From the NCBI GenBank assembly GCA_902799665.1, contig CADCBK010000014.1, positions 64,793 through 128,792 on the forward strand: a stretch of 64,000 nucleotides of DNA, read 5' to 3'. The notes below the pieces were generated by a model. That model ran no database searches. It had not been told where the DNA came from and was given only the letters and a program-made list of their open reading frames with translations. Below are positions 34,466 to 42,889 of the stretch, in pieces; positions within the stretch are counted from its first letter, which is position 1; every line of letters starts with the position of its first letter. This DNA is from an uncultured Spirochaetaceae bacterium. Lineage in GTDB: Bacteria; Spirochaetota; Spirochaetia; Treponematales; Treponemataceae. The translations under genes and the position numbers were made by a program.

Positions 34466-36169
34466 CTAATTGATAGAATCTATGTTAGCCTTTCCGGCCA
34501 TAACATACGGAAGAACGTCTTCGTCGGCGTCAATCTTGACGCGGACAAAGGCGGGCGCCTTTCTTGCCGGGTCAAAAACTTTTTTGGCCCAGTCGCGGTC
34601 GGCATCGGCGTCAAAGGCTTGGATTCCAAAGCCGCGCGCGATTTCAAGCAAGTCGGGGCTCTTTCCAAAAACGCTGGCGCTATAATTGTTCTTAAAAATA
34701 TACTTTTGTTGCTGTCGGACCATTCCAAGCGTTCCGTTTTCAAAAACGATTACGGTAACGTTCAAGTTTTGCTCGGCCAAAGTGGCAAGCTCCTGCACGT
34801 TCATCATAATCGAGCCGTCGCCCGATATGCAGACAACGCGCTTTTGCGGGTTGGCAAGGGCCGCGCCGATCGCGGTCGGAAGGCCAAAGCCCATCGTTCC
34901 CAAAGAGCCGGACGTCAAGAAAGTCCGCGGCTCCTGGACGGGATAGTATTGCGCGGCCCACATTTGGTGCTGGCCTACGTCGGTCGTTACGATTACGTTT
35001 TTGCTTGGAAGCGACGCGATGAAGGCGCGGGGGTTAACCAAGCCGGTCTTTTTGTTGCGGCCGCATTCAAGCGTAAAAGTCTTCTTTCTAAGGGCCGACA
35101 TTTTTTCCAGCCATGCTTTTCGCGCGGCGGCGGCTTCCTTGTTAAACGAAGACTTTTTTTCGCGGACAAGCTCTGAAAGCGCGGCAAGCGAGCTTTCCAA
35201 GTCGCAGACAAGCGAAATGTCGGCGCTGAATATTTTGTTCACTTCGGCGGCGTCGATGTCGATGTGGACGATTTTCGCCTTGGGGCAGAATTCTTTGGCC
35301 AATCCAATCGCGCGGTCGTCAAAGCGGACGCCGAGCGCGAGAACCAAGTCCGCGTCATGCATCGCTTGGTTTGCCGCGACCGAGCCGTGCATTCCGACCA
35401 TTCCCAAATAAGCGGGGTCTGTCGCGGGAACGGCTCCAATTCCCATAAGGCTTGAAACCGCAGGAATTTTGTAAAGGCCAAAAAGCGCCTTAAGGTATTT
35501 TGCGACCTCGACGGAATTGCAGCCGCCTCCCAAATAGGCGACAGGCTTTTTGCTTTTGTCCATCGCGGCAAAAATCGCCTTGAGGCGCGCGGGAATTTCT
35601 TTTTTGCTTGTGTGAAAGCGCACTTCTTTTTTTGCGGAAGAAATTTTTGGCCAAGAGGAAAATTCAACTTCCTCAAGCTGAACGTTTCGCGGAACGTCAA
35701 TCAAAACCGGGCCGGGCCGGCCAGTCACGGCGATTTCAAAAGCCTTGGGAATCGCGGTCAAAAGCTCGGCGGCGCTCTTTACCATCATGCTGTGCTTTGT
35801 TATGGGGAAAGAAAGGCCAAAAGTGTCGGCCTCTTGGAATGCGTCCGTTCCAATCATGGAAAGGTTGACTTGCCCCGTAATCGCGATTATCGGAATCGAG
35901 TCGCAGCGCGCGTCGGCGATGGCCGTCAAAAGGTTCATCGCGCCGGGGCCGCTTGTGGCCATGCAAACGGCGGGCTTACCCGTAGTCCGCGCGAAGCCCT
36001 GCGCTATAAAGCCCGCGGCCTGTTCCTGGCGGACCAAAACGTGCTTGATTCCGCTGCGCGCCAATTCGTCGTAAAGCGGCAAAATAGAGCCGCCCGGAAT
36101 TCCCGCCACGGTCGTGATTTTATGAGCCTTTAAGAGTTCGCAAATGATTTGTGAGCCAGTCTTTTTCAT
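34466..36169 (-). CDS. ilvB: acetolactate synthase large-subunit-like ThDP enzyme
   Basis: A 567-residue thiamine-diphosphate enzyme that joins two pyruvates into acetolactate, the first step to valine and leucine. The catalytic glutamate is in VRQEQAAGFIAQGFAR, the FAD-like fold has RFDDRAIG, and the ThDP-Mg motif is GDGSIMMNVQEL. No ilvN regulatory gene is adjacent, so it may work alone, pair with a distant small subunit, or be a catabolic homologue. It is preceded by a TTGAAT-17-TATAAT promoter 8 nt before the ATG. Confidence 0.85.
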   Translation of the reverse strand: MKKTGSQIICELLKAHKITTVAGIPGGSILPLYDELARSGIKHVLVRQEQAAGFIAQGFARTTGKPAVCMATSGPGAMNLLTAIADARCDSIPIIAITGQVNLSMIGTDAFQEADTFGLSFPITKHSMMVKSAAELLTAIPKAFEIAVTGRPGPVLIDVPRNVQLEEVEFSSWPKISSAKKEVRFHTSKKEIPARLKAIFAAMDKSKKPVAYLGGGCNSVEVAKYLKALFGLYKIPAVSSLMGIGAVPATDPAYLGMVGMHGSVAANQAMHDADLVLALGVRFDDRAIGLAKEFCPKAKIVHIDIDAAEVNKIFSADISLVCDLESSLAALSELVREKKSSFNKEAAAARKAWLEKMSALRKKTFTLECGRNKKTGLVNPRAFIASLPSKNVIVTTDVGQHQMWAAQYYPVQEPRTFLTSGSLGTMGFGLPTAIGAALANPQKRVVCISGDGSIMMNVQELATLAEQNLNVTVIVFENGTLGMVRQQQKYIFKNNYSASVFGKSPDLLEIARGFGIQAFDADADRDWAKKVFDPARKAPAFVRVKIDADEDVLPYVMAGKANIDSIN

Positions 36170-36177
36170 GGAGAAGA

Positions 36178-36206
36178 ATTATATTGAATTTTCCAATTAA
36201 ATTCAA
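36178..36206 (-). promoter_or_regulatory. sigma-70 promoter of ilvB, leaderless
   Basis: -35 TTGAAT at 36201-36206, 17-bp spacer, -10 TATAAT at 36178-36183, and 8 nt to the ATG. Confidence 0.75.
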
Positions 36207-36250
36207 TGGAATCAAAGCGTGGCGATTGGGCGCTATTCACGCGGCCGCTC

Positions 36251-37444
36251 TCACGGAGTATTTTTTACGCGCAAGGCTGGAACAACGCCGTGCGTTGCTG
36301 TGCCATAAGACATAACAATAGTGCCATCATAAAAAACAATCTGAATTTGGTTAACATGTTGTTGGGAGGCAGGAGAGCGCAAAGACCACTGTCCGGCTCT
36401 TGCCCCTTCTTCTTTGGCGCAAAAGTCAACAGGAGTTTTTACGCGCTTGGCGATTGTTTTGTCGTCGTAATGGCCAAAGAGATATCCGGGTCTAGTGGCC
36501 TCGTTTACGCTGAGCAAGAAAATTTTATCGGTCGTAGGCTCGGTATCATAACCGTTAGGAACCCAACTCTTCTTGTTCTCCTCTGTAAAAGTGTCAAACT
36601 CAACAGGAAGCGTCGAAGCTTCGTCATTTGCGACGCTTGTGTCCACAATAGACTTTTGCTCGTCCGCAGTAAAGGCCGTCTGCAAAAAGCCTGGCGCTCC
36701 GCCATAGTCGCTTTCTCTGCCGGAAGAGGAGTTTCCGTTGAGCCACTTTCGGATTTCGGAATATTCATATATAACGTTATAAGACGAGTTAAACGCCTTT
36801 GCGTACAAAATTTTTTCCGCAAGCAAAAGCTTATGACCGCCCGAATCCGTCTCAAGGACGCGCCAGAACACACGCTCCACCTTAAACCATTCGTCCTTAA
36901 ATTTGGAATACCATTGGCCGTCGTCGCCCCTGCAGTAGGTAAAGCAGCCCTCGGTCTTGGACGCTCTTTCGTAAATTGCAAGGCCGTCAGCTTTTTTTGT
37001 TTGCGGCCACAGTCCAAAGGACACAAGATCGTTTCCTTCGTCTTTGTATTCGCCTGTCGCGGCAAAGGCGACAAAGACCGGCTTTACCTCAACGTTTTGC
37101 GCGGGCATTTTGAACGTTCTTTCCGTTCCGCTTCCTTCAAGCGTTACAAAAGAGCCGTCACCGGCCACTACGTCAAGCAAAATCAATTCATAGCCGCTTT
37201 TGATTGAAATCTCAAGCGAGACGCTTTGTCCTTCCTTCGCCGTTGTTTTGTCCGCCTTCACGATTCCCCTTTCCGTTCCGGCGGGAACCGTAATTGTAAA
37301 ATCCGGATTAGGCGGTAACGGCGGCGTAGGAGGAACGACAATCGCGGCGCCGCTTTTTTTTGCGTCGTTAAAAAAATCGCTGCACGACGCCAGCAAAAGA
37401 AGAGCCAAGATTGGCAAAAAGATTTTTTTTCCAAACTTATTCAT
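36251..37444 (-). CDS. lipoprotein with a DUF6273-like domain
   Basis: A 397-residue lipoprotein (lipobox LLASCS). A proline-rich linker leads to an Ig-like module of the InlB_B_2 type (IVKADKTTAKEGQSVSLEI...). The C-terminal 230 residues have the pattern VSFGLWPQT ... VFWRVLE ... SEIRKWLNG ... LFLLSVNEA ... WSLRSP ... ALRV. That is the layout of DUF6273-type secreted domains, often found in gut bacteria. Role unknown; surface display is likely. Its ATG overlaps the stop of the barrel gene (ATGA), so the two are translated together. Confidence 0.65.
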   Translation of the reverse strand: MNKFGKKIFLPILALLLLASCSDFFNDAKKSGAAIVVPPTPPLPPNPDFTITVPAGTERGIVKADKTTAKEGQSVSLEISIKSGYELILLDVVAGDGSFVTLEGSGTERTFKMPAQNVEVKPVFVAFAATGEYKDEGNDLVSFGLWPQTKKADGLAIYERASKTEGCFTYCRGDDGQWYSKFKDEWFKVERVFWRVLETDSGGHKLLLAEKILYAKAFNSSYNVIYEYSEIRKWLNGNSSSGRESDYGGAPGFLQTAFTADEQKSIVDTSVANDEASTLPVEFDTFTEENKKSWVPNGYDTEPTTDKIFLLSVNEATRPGYLFGHYDDKTIAKRVKTPVDFCAKEEGARAGQWSLRSPASQQHVNQIQIVFYDGTIVMSYGTATHGVVPALRVKNTP

Positions 37445-38061
37445 TTTTTCCTCCCCTTCATCTCGCCAAAGCGCCACGCCGCGCCCAGCCTAAAGCCCGC
37501 CTCAAAGACAGGCCCGCTCTTTTCCAAATTCATCATCAAAAGAGGCGCAAAATCCAACTCCACCGGCGTTTTGGGAATGGCAAAACGCAGCGCCGGCAAC
37601 ACGCCTATGGTTTGGTCAGCGTAAAAGCCATGCAAGCCGCTTGAGTCGCGCCAGCGGGGATTCTTAAAAGCGATTCCGTAGAAAACCTCCGGCATAAAGG
37701 CAAAATCAAATTTGCCGACGGAAAAGGGAAGGCGCATGAAAAAACCGGGAGACAATCTTGTGTCACAACCGCCTTTTAAGTTGCTTCCGCCTTTGGCAGC
37801 GTAGCCCAGACATTCCATCCTAAACGAAAAGCCAATGTCAAAACGTTTGATTTTTTTGGGAAGAGTCAATTCCGCGCCAAGCCCAAAGCCCACGCAGGAA
37901 AACAACTGATCGCCCGCGCTGCCAAGGGGATAAGCATTGGCGAAGTGGGCTTCAACCGCAAAATTGTCCAAAAAAGAATAAGAGCCCTTCTTATTCTCTG
38001 CCGTCGCGAAAATAGCCGTAAGCGCAAAAAGAGCCGCGGCCGTCAACAAAACTTTTTTCAT
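37441..38061 (-). CDS. small outer-membrane beta-barrel-like protein
   Basis: A 206-residue exported protein. The signal peptide MKKVLLTAAALFALTAIFA is followed by alternating strands with aromatic girdles (FDIGFSFRMECLGYA, FDFAFMPEVFYGIAF) and the C-terminal AGFRLGAAWRFG, consistent with an 8-10 stranded barrel. GGAG precedes the ATG. It is the first gene of a two-gene unit with the lipoprotein, and it has a standard promoter with a 63-nt leader. Confidence 0.6.
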   Translation of the reverse strand: MKKVLLTAAALFALTAIFATAENKKGSYSFLDNFAVEAHFANAYPLGSAGDQLFSCVGFGLGAELTLPKKIKRFDIGFSFRMECLGYAAKGGSNLKGGCDTRLSPGFFMRLPFSVGKFDFAFMPEVFYGIAFKNPRWRDSSGLHGFYADQTIGVLPALRFAIPKTPVELDFAPLLMMNLEKSGPVFEAGFRLGAAWRFGEMKGRKK

Positions 38062-38124
38062 AATTTTCTCCAAAGCAAAAGAACGCCTTTCGCGCGAGGA
38101 GCAAAAACTTATTGCATTGTCTTA

Positions 38125-38153
38125 ATTATAGCGTGAATTTTTCGAATTTGCAA
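38125..38153 (-). promoter_or_regulatory. sigma-70 promoter of the barrel-lipoprotein unit
   Basis: -35 TTGCAA at 38148-38153, 17-bp spacer, -10 TATAAT at 38125-38130. The leader is about 60 nt and has a Shine-Dalgarno sequence, a useful contrast to the leaderless set. Confidence 0.75.
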
Positions 38154-38171
38154 GAAAAAAAACGCAGGCTC

Positions 38172-38206
38172 AAAAAAAAAAAAAACGCGGCCCCTTTGGA
38201 ACCGCG
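38172..38206 (-). terminator. terminator after tRNA-Ala
   Basis: On the minus strand CGCGG pairs with CCGCG through a short interrupted stem, followed by a run of 14 Ts. Confidence 0.8.
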
Positions 38207-38211
38207 CCTTG

Positions 38212-38284
38212 TGGAGTATATCGGACTCGAACCGACCACCTATAGATTGCGAACCTATCGCTCTACCAGATGAGCTAATACCCC
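38212..38284 (-). tRNA. tRNA-Ala (anticodon CGC)
   Basis: A 73-nt cloverleaf: acceptor GGGGTAT with ATACTCC containing the G3:U70 wobble that defines alanine tRNAs, D-arm GCTC/GAGC, anticodon loop TTCGCAA with CGC (38249-38251 on the plus strand as GCG), and T-loop TTCGAGT. Discriminator is A. CCA is not encoded. It reads GCG codons. Confidence 0.9.
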
Positions 38285-38387
38285 AAGTGGAATTGATTAT
38301 AGCGCATTTCACGCGATTTGTTCAAGTGGTGAGGAAAAAATATTGCCTTGAAAAGGCGTTTTCTTTATACTGACTTTTGGAGGCGCT

Positions 38388-39263
38388 ATGGACATTTTAG
38401 TTGTTGGCGGAACGAAATTCTTTGGAATTCCTATGGTGGACGCGCTTATAAATGGCGGACACCAAGTCAGCGTGGCCACGCGCGGAAAGTCGGCCTTTCC
38501 CTTTGAAGGAAGGGCAAGGCATATCGTTTTTGACAAGACAGACCCGGCCAGCGTCCGCGCGGCGCTAAAGGACAAACGCTTTGACATGATAATCGACAAG
38601 GTGGCCTACAGCCCCAACGACGTCCGTTCCCTGCTGGAAAACGCCGCGTGCGAAAAATATGTTCAAATGTCCTCTTGCGCGGTTTACAAAACAATCCACA
38701 CAGACACAACAGAAGACGAATTTGACGCGGCTTCATACCCCCTGCGCTGGACAGACCGGCTTGACGACTACGACGAAACCAAAAGGCTCGCCGAACGCGC
38801 CGCGCTGGAATTCATGCCGGCCTCTTCCTGCGCCTTTGTCCGCTATCCCATTGTCCTTGGGCCAAACGACTACACAAGGCGCCTGCATTTTTACGTGGAG
38901 CATGTAAAAGAGCGAAAGCCGATGTTCATAGACGACTTGGACACGCTAAGCCCCTTTATCCACGAGACGGAGGCCGGACTTTTCATGGCTCATTTGGCGG
39001 AACATTTTGAGCCGGGGCCTTTTAACGGAGCCTCTAACGGAACAGTGAGAATTCGCGGCTTGCTCTCTTATATAGAAAAAGCCGTTGGAAAAAAAGCCGT
39101 CCTTGACAAGAGCGCCGAGCCAGCGCCCTTTAACGGCCTTCCGCGCGACCGCAGCATAAACACGCAAAAGGCCCAAAGGCTTGGCTGGAATTTTTACGAG
39201 CTTGACAATTGGCTTTTTCCATTGATTGACAAAATAGCCTCGGACAACGGGGGCCAAAAATGA
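38388..39263 (+). CDS. NAD-dependent epimerase/dehydratase family protein
   Basis: A 291-residue extended SDR. The N-terminal MDILVVGGTKFFG is the nucleotide-binding glycine motif. The YxxxK catalytic pair appears as YDETKRLAE (about residue 125), and the C-terminal half shapes the substrate pocket. Close relatives are annotated as NAD-dependent epimerases or isoflavone-reductase-like proteins; the substrate is unknown. A TTGCCT-17-TATACT promoter with a short leader and GGAGG precede the ATG. It overlaps the next gene by 4 bp. Confidence 0.8.
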   Translation: MDILVVGGTKFFGIPMVDALINGGHQVSVATRGKSAFPFEGRARHIVFDKTDPASVRAALKDKRFDMIIDKVAYSPNDVRSLLENAACEKYVQMSSCAVYKTIHTDTTEDEFDAASYPLRWTDRLDDYDETKRLAERAALEFMPASSCAFVRYPIVLGPNDYTRRLHFYVEHVKERKPMFIDDLDTLSPFIHETEAGLFMAHLAEHFEPGPFNGASNGTVRIRGLLSYIEKAVGKKAVLDKSAEPAPFNGLPRDRSINTQKAQRLGWNFYELDNWLFPLIDKIASDNGGQK

Positions 39264-39862
39264 GAATTGTTTTGGAGGCGGTTGGATACGTTGGAACCGC
39301 GCTGGTAGTCCTTTCGATGATGATGACTTCCGTTTTGCGCCTTAGAATCGTGAACATCGCCGGAAGCGCGGTCTCCGTCTTTTACGCGGCGGCCGTCGGA
39401 GCATACCCCGTCGTGTTTTTGAACGCGATTTTGATTGTCGTGAACGCGGCAAAAATCGTCCAGTTTTTTAGGGTGGAAAAGAGCTACCACTTAATAGAAA
39501 CAAACGGCGGCGCGGGCCTTCCAAATTATTTGGCGCAAAAATACAACGACGACATCCTGAATTACTTTCCCGGCTTCAAGGGCTTGGACAAGGACGACGC
39601 GGTTTTTATTTTGATGAACGGAGACAACGCCACCGGAATCACGGCCGGAAAAATCGACGGCGAAAAGTCCTTCCACATTTCAATCGACTACACGACGCCC
39701 GCCTACCGCGACAATTCCGCCGGCCTTTTCCTTTACAAGGAAATCGCGCGCCGCGGCGTAAAAAAAGCGGTCTTGGAAACAAGCGCCAAAAACCACGAGG
39801 CCTACATGTATAAAATCGGCTTCGTTAAAGTCAGCCGCGGAAAATACGTGAAGGAACTTTGA
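39260..39862 (+). CDS. membrane protein with a GNAT-like C-terminal domain
   Basis: A 200-residue protein. The first 70 residues hold three hydrophobic helices like the small YgjV/sugar-transport-type membrane proteins (GYVGTALVVLSMMMTSVLRLRIVN). The rest resembles an acetyltransferase fold (FHISIDYTTPAYRDNSAGLFLYKEI, VLETSAKNHEAYMYKIGF), though the Q/RxxGxG CoA loop is replaced by YRDNSAG. Such fusions recur in gut bacteria and their role is not known. It sits between the epimerase and the carrier with overlaps at both ends, so the three are one operon. Confidence 0.6.
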   Translation: MRIVLEAVGYVGTALVVLSMMMTSVLRLRIVNIAGSAVSVFYAAAVGAYPVVFLNAILIVVNAAKIVQFFRVEKSYHLIETNGGAGLPNYLAQKYNDDILNYFPGFKGLDKDDAVFILMNGDNATGITAGKIDGEKSFHISIDYTTPAYRDNSAGLFLYKEIARRGVKKAVLETSAKNHEAYMYKIGFVKVSRGKYVKEL

Positions 39863-41031
39863 TGATGCTTGACAAAACGAAAAAGGCGGCAAACGCCGCC
39901 GCGTCTTTTGCAAAACGAGAGCCTGTATTGTTGGCGGCGCTTTTGTTGGCGGCCGTCGCGGCGGCGCTTGTAAGGCCGGACAAAAGCCTTTATGTCCAAG
40001 CGATGGATTTTAGGACGCTGGCCATCCTCTTTTGCTTGATGCTTGTAATCAAGGCCTTTCAAAGCCAAAACTATTTGGACTTTGCCGCGGCCCGCCTCGC
40101 GCGTCTTTGCAAAAGCCGCCGCTCGCTTTACTTTTTGCTTACGTTCATCGTTTTCTTCAGCTCGATGCTGGTGACAAACGACGTCGCTCTTTTGACATTC
40201 GTTCCAATATCGATATTGATTTTCAAAAACCTTGGCTTTCCCTGCGCAAAGCTAGTCGTGCTGGAAACGCTCGCGGCAAACCTTGGCTCTTGCGCGACGC
40301 CGATGGGAAACCCGCAAAACCTCTACTTGTTTTCGCGCTACAATTTTTCGGCGGCGCAATTCTTCGCGCTAACCGCAAGGATAGCCCTTCCGTCGCTTTT
40401 CGCGCTGGCGGCGCTCGCGGCTTTCTTTAGCAAAAAGGCGCCAGGCCAAATCGACAAAATCAAGCCGGAGCAATTGCAAAACCAGCGCGTCTTTGTCCAA
40501 TGGAATTTCAGGACTTTCCTTTACGCGGCCGATTTTGCCGTCTGCCTTTTGACAGTTTTCCGCGTCTTGGACTGGAAAATCATGCTGGCGGCCACGCTTG
40601 TCCTTGCGCTTGTTTGCGACATCCGCCTTCTTAAAAAGGTTGACTACAGCCTGCTCTTTACCTTCGCGGGCTTTTTCATCTTCACAAAAACGCTTTCAAC
40701 CGTTCCGGCCTTTTCTGAATTCTTGCAGGGAGCCTTAAAAAGCCGTCTTTCGACTTACATCGCGGGAATCGCGGCAAGCCAGGTGATAAGCAACGTTCCG
40801 GCGGCGCTCTTGCTAAGCGCCTTCGCGCAGGACGGAGCGGCCCTTTTGCTGGCCGTCAACGCGGGCGGCCTGGGAACCTTAATCGCCTCGATGGCAAGCG
40901 TGATTTCGTTCAAGCTTTACTCGACAAGCGACGAGGCAAAATCGCAAAACGCTCCCAACTACATGGCCATATTCACCTTGTGGAACGTCGCCCTGCTCCT
41001 TGTCCTAGGAACGCTGGCCTACATATTGTAA
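39862..41031 (+). CDS. SLC13/ArsB-type ion transporter
   Basis: A 389-residue permease with about eleven helices of the ion transporter superfamily. The paired re-entrant motifs FFSSMLVTNDVALLTFVPI and LGSCATPMGNPQNLYL in the first half, and AASQVISNVPAALLLS with GGLGTLIASMASV in the second, match the SNT/SNP-like motifs of SLC13 and ArsB/NhaD carriers. The ion is unknown (dicarboxylate, sulfate or arsenite are options). The ATG at 39862 has AAGGAA 6 nt upstream and overlaps the previous stop. Confidence 0.8.
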   Translation: MMLDKTKKAANAAASFAKREPVLLAALLLAAVAAALVRPDKSLYVQAMDFRTLAILFCLMLVIKAFQSQNYLDFAAARLARLCKSRRSLYFLLTFIVFFSSMLVTNDVALLTFVPISILIFKNLGFPCAKLVVLETLAANLGSCATPMGNPQNLYLFSRYNFSAAQFFALTARIALPSLFALAALAAFFSKKAPGQIDKIKPEQLQNQRVFVQWNFRTFLYAADFAVCLLTVFRVLDWKIMLAATLVLALVCDIRLLKKVDYSLLFTFAGFFIFTKTLSTVPAFSEFLQGALKSRLSTYIAGIAASQVISNVPAALLLSAFAQDGAALLLAVNAGGLGTLIASMASVISFKLYSTSDEAKSQNAPNYMAIFTLWNVALLLVLGTLAYIL

Positions 41032-41042
41032 AACACCAGGCA

Positions 41043-41175
41043 GCGTCCATAGGACGCGGAAAAACCGCCCGAACATACTATTATTGTCTTGCGTTCGTAA
41101 ATACGGGCGGCAATTGGCAGTCCGCGTGAGCGGACCTGTGGATTGTTTCCTTGACAAACAGCGCCGTAGGCGCTG
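41043..41175. repeat. cluster of four stem-loops before lolA
   Basis: GCGTCC-ATA-GGACGC (41043-41057), CCGCCCG with CGGGCGG (41065-41110), GTCCGC-GTGA-GCGGAC (41120-41135) and CAGCGCC-GTA-GGCGCTG (41159-41175). None has a T-run. They fill the gap between the carrier and the lolA promoter; no gene is seen here. Confidence 0.6.
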
Positions 41176-41176
41176 A

Positions 41177-41205
41177 TTGACAGTTGAGCGCGTTTCTTCT
41201 ATAAT
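41177..41205 (+). promoter_or_regulatory. sigma-70 promoter of lolA, leaderless
   Basis: Near-consensus -35 TTGACA at 41177-41182, 17-bp spacer, -10 TATAAT at 41200-41205, and 7 nt to the ATG. Confidence 0.85.
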
Positions 41206-41212
41206 AATTGGC

Positions 41213-41878
41213 ATGAAATTGTCATTTAGGAAATCGCTTTTTGCCGGCCTTTTCGCAGGCTTTTTTTACTTTAAGAGCGTTTCGGAAGAATACGGAAAAA
41301 TAAAGGACTACCAAGCCAACGCCAACATCACGATAGACAAAGAGGACATGAAGGCAAAAATCACTTACCTTCAGCCCGACAAAGTCCGCTTTGACTTTTC
41401 AAAGCCGGAAGACCAGGTAATCGTCTTTAACGGCGAAACGCTCACGATTTACTTGCCCGGCCACCAAGCGGTCTTGACGCAAAACGCCAACGCCGAGGAT
41501 TCCGACGCAAAGGGAAACGCGGCCAACCTTGCCACAAGCGAAGGCCTTTCATTGATGCGCCGCTACTACACGGTAAGCTACGAGACAAGCCAGGAAGCGG
41601 TTCCCTTGGACGAGGACAAGGCTACGGGCGAAGTTTCGGAAGAAAAAGTAGTGCGCCTTGTTCTATGGCGCCGCACGACAAGCGAAGCCTTCCGCTACAT
41701 CAAGCTTTCAATCACTCCAAAAACAAAATTGATTCGCCGCATAGAAGCGGTCACGCCAGCGGACGTAACATACAAAATTGACTTTTCGGATTACGAAATC
41801 AACCAAGGCTTGACCGCCCAGCGCTTTAGCTACGACATCCCATCGGCGGCGAACAGTTACGACAATTTCATGTTTTAA
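41213..41878 (+). CDS. lolA: LolA-like lipoprotein carrier
   Basis: A 221-residue periplasmic protein that would ferry lipoproteins to the outer membrane. A short signal peptide (MKLSFRKSLFAGLFAGFFYF) leads to the LolA/LolB half-barrel: VSEEYGKIKDYQANANITI, then the diagnostic 'YLQPDKVRFDFSKPEDQVIVFNG' (lipid-release strand), and 'TLTIYLPGHQAVLTQN'. An acidic insert (EDSDAKGN) lies in a loop. It is followed 11 bp later by rodZ, and lolA-rodZ-rimO are probably co-transcribed. Confidence 0.8.
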   Translation: MKLSFRKSLFAGLFAGFFYFKSVSEEYGKIKDYQANANITIDKEDMKAKITYLQPDKVRFDFSKPEDQVIVFNGETLTIYLPGHQAVLTQNANAEDSDAKGNAANLATSEGLSLMRRYYTVSYETSQEAVPLDEDKATGEVSEEKVVRLVLWRRTTSEAFRYIKLSITPKTKLIRRIEAVTPADVTYKIDFSDYEINQGLTAQRFSYDIPSAANSYDNFMF

Positions 41879-41889
41879 AGGAAAGTTTG

Positions 41890-42234
41890 ATGGACAGTTA
41901 CGGAGCCATTCTGCGACACGCTCGCGAAGAAAAAAAGATATCGATAGAAACGGCCGCGAAAGAAACATCAATAACGCAACATTACTTGGAAGCGTTGGAA
42001 AGCGAAAACACGGAAGTCTTCCATGGCGAAGCCTATGTTGTCGGCTTTTTAAGAAACTACGCTGAATACCTGAACGTCGACGCGGCGCGCTTGACAAAGC
42101 TTTACCACGCGGCCTTGGTGCAAGAGGCTCCAGTTCCCGAAGGCTTGTTTGAAAAGCCAAAGCCGACCTACTTTGTTCCGGCCATCGTGACCAGCTCAAT
42201 AATCGTTGTGACAACCGTCACGCTTTTGATATGA
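41890..42234 (+). CDS. rodZ: RodZ, N-terminal HTH and membrane part (frameshifted gene)
   Basis: The first 114 residues of a RodZ-like cell-shape protein. A RodZ-type HTH (LRHAREEKKISIETAAKETSITQHYLEALE) is followed by a basic/proline linker and one membrane helix (YFVPAIVTSSIIVVTTVTLLI). Translation meets TGA at 42232-42234 directly after the helix. The periplasmic domain continues in the +1 frame. As read, the product would bind MreB inside the cell and lack its outer domain. The ATG at 41890 is preferred over the TTG before it because of GGA spacing. Confidence 0.75.
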   Translation: MDSYGAILRHAREEKKISIETAAKETSITQHYLEALESENTEVFHGEAYVVGFLRNYAEYLNVDAARLTKLYHAALVQEAPVPEGLFEKPKPTYFVPAIVTSSIIVVTTVTLLI

Positions 42235-42889
42235 CTCCAAGCCCCTTAACGAGCGCCTTTACGTCGGCGACCAAATTTTGGTTCCCAGCCGCGACGGAAA
42301 CATCATGCTGACGGTAGCCAGCGACACAGACTCGCGCCTTGGCTTGCAGACTCCGGTCGGACTCCAATACTTTGACCTTAGCGAAACGCGCGAGCTTGAC
42401 ATTGACGGCGACAGCGCGGTTGACCTTGTGGTTGACGTTTGGGAAGTTTCTTCAAACAAGAATTCGCGCGGAGCGGAAGTTTACATCATGCTTAAGGACG
42501 GAAGCGCGGTGACCGAAAACGTTGACGAAACTTCGATTCCTTTGCTCGCGTCGCAGCAGGCCGACCAAACAATCATTCTTGAAGACAACCGCGCCTACCC
42601 CTTTACGCTTAACGCAAGCTTTAGAAACCCCTGCGTTTTCCGCTACGAAGTAGACAGAAAGGATTCTGTGGAAAACTACTACACCAACGGCGACGCCGTC
42701 ACCATGACAGCGAACAACAAGACGCGCGTTTGGATAAGCAACGGAAACACCGTAAAGTTCCAAGTGATCGCAGGCGGCCGCGCCCATGATTTGGAAATAG
42801 CAAAGGCGGGCGAAGTCGTTGTTGAGGACATCAAGTGGATTCGCACCGACGAAGGCCGCTATCGTTTGGTAGTTGAAGGCCTTGACTAA
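42230..42889 (+). pseudogene. rodZ: RodZ periplasmic domain in the +1 frame
   Basis: The frame opens after a TGA at 42227-42229 and reads YDSKPLNERLYVGDQILVPS, then a beta-rich domain of about 190 residues like the C-terminal DUF4115 of RodZ. It has no start codon with a ribosome binding site. Joining it to the upstream part needs a single +1 shift within 'CTT TTG ATA TGA C'. It ends 17 bp inside the broadest rimO frame. Options are a real mutation, a base-calling error, or recoding at the weak TGA-C stop. Confidence 0.6.

Noticed and set aside
42210..42240. Programmed +1 frameshift in rodZ as a firm call
   Set aside because: Only the TGA-C context fits; there is no upstream Shine-Dalgarno-like stimulator or classic CTT-TGA slip site.
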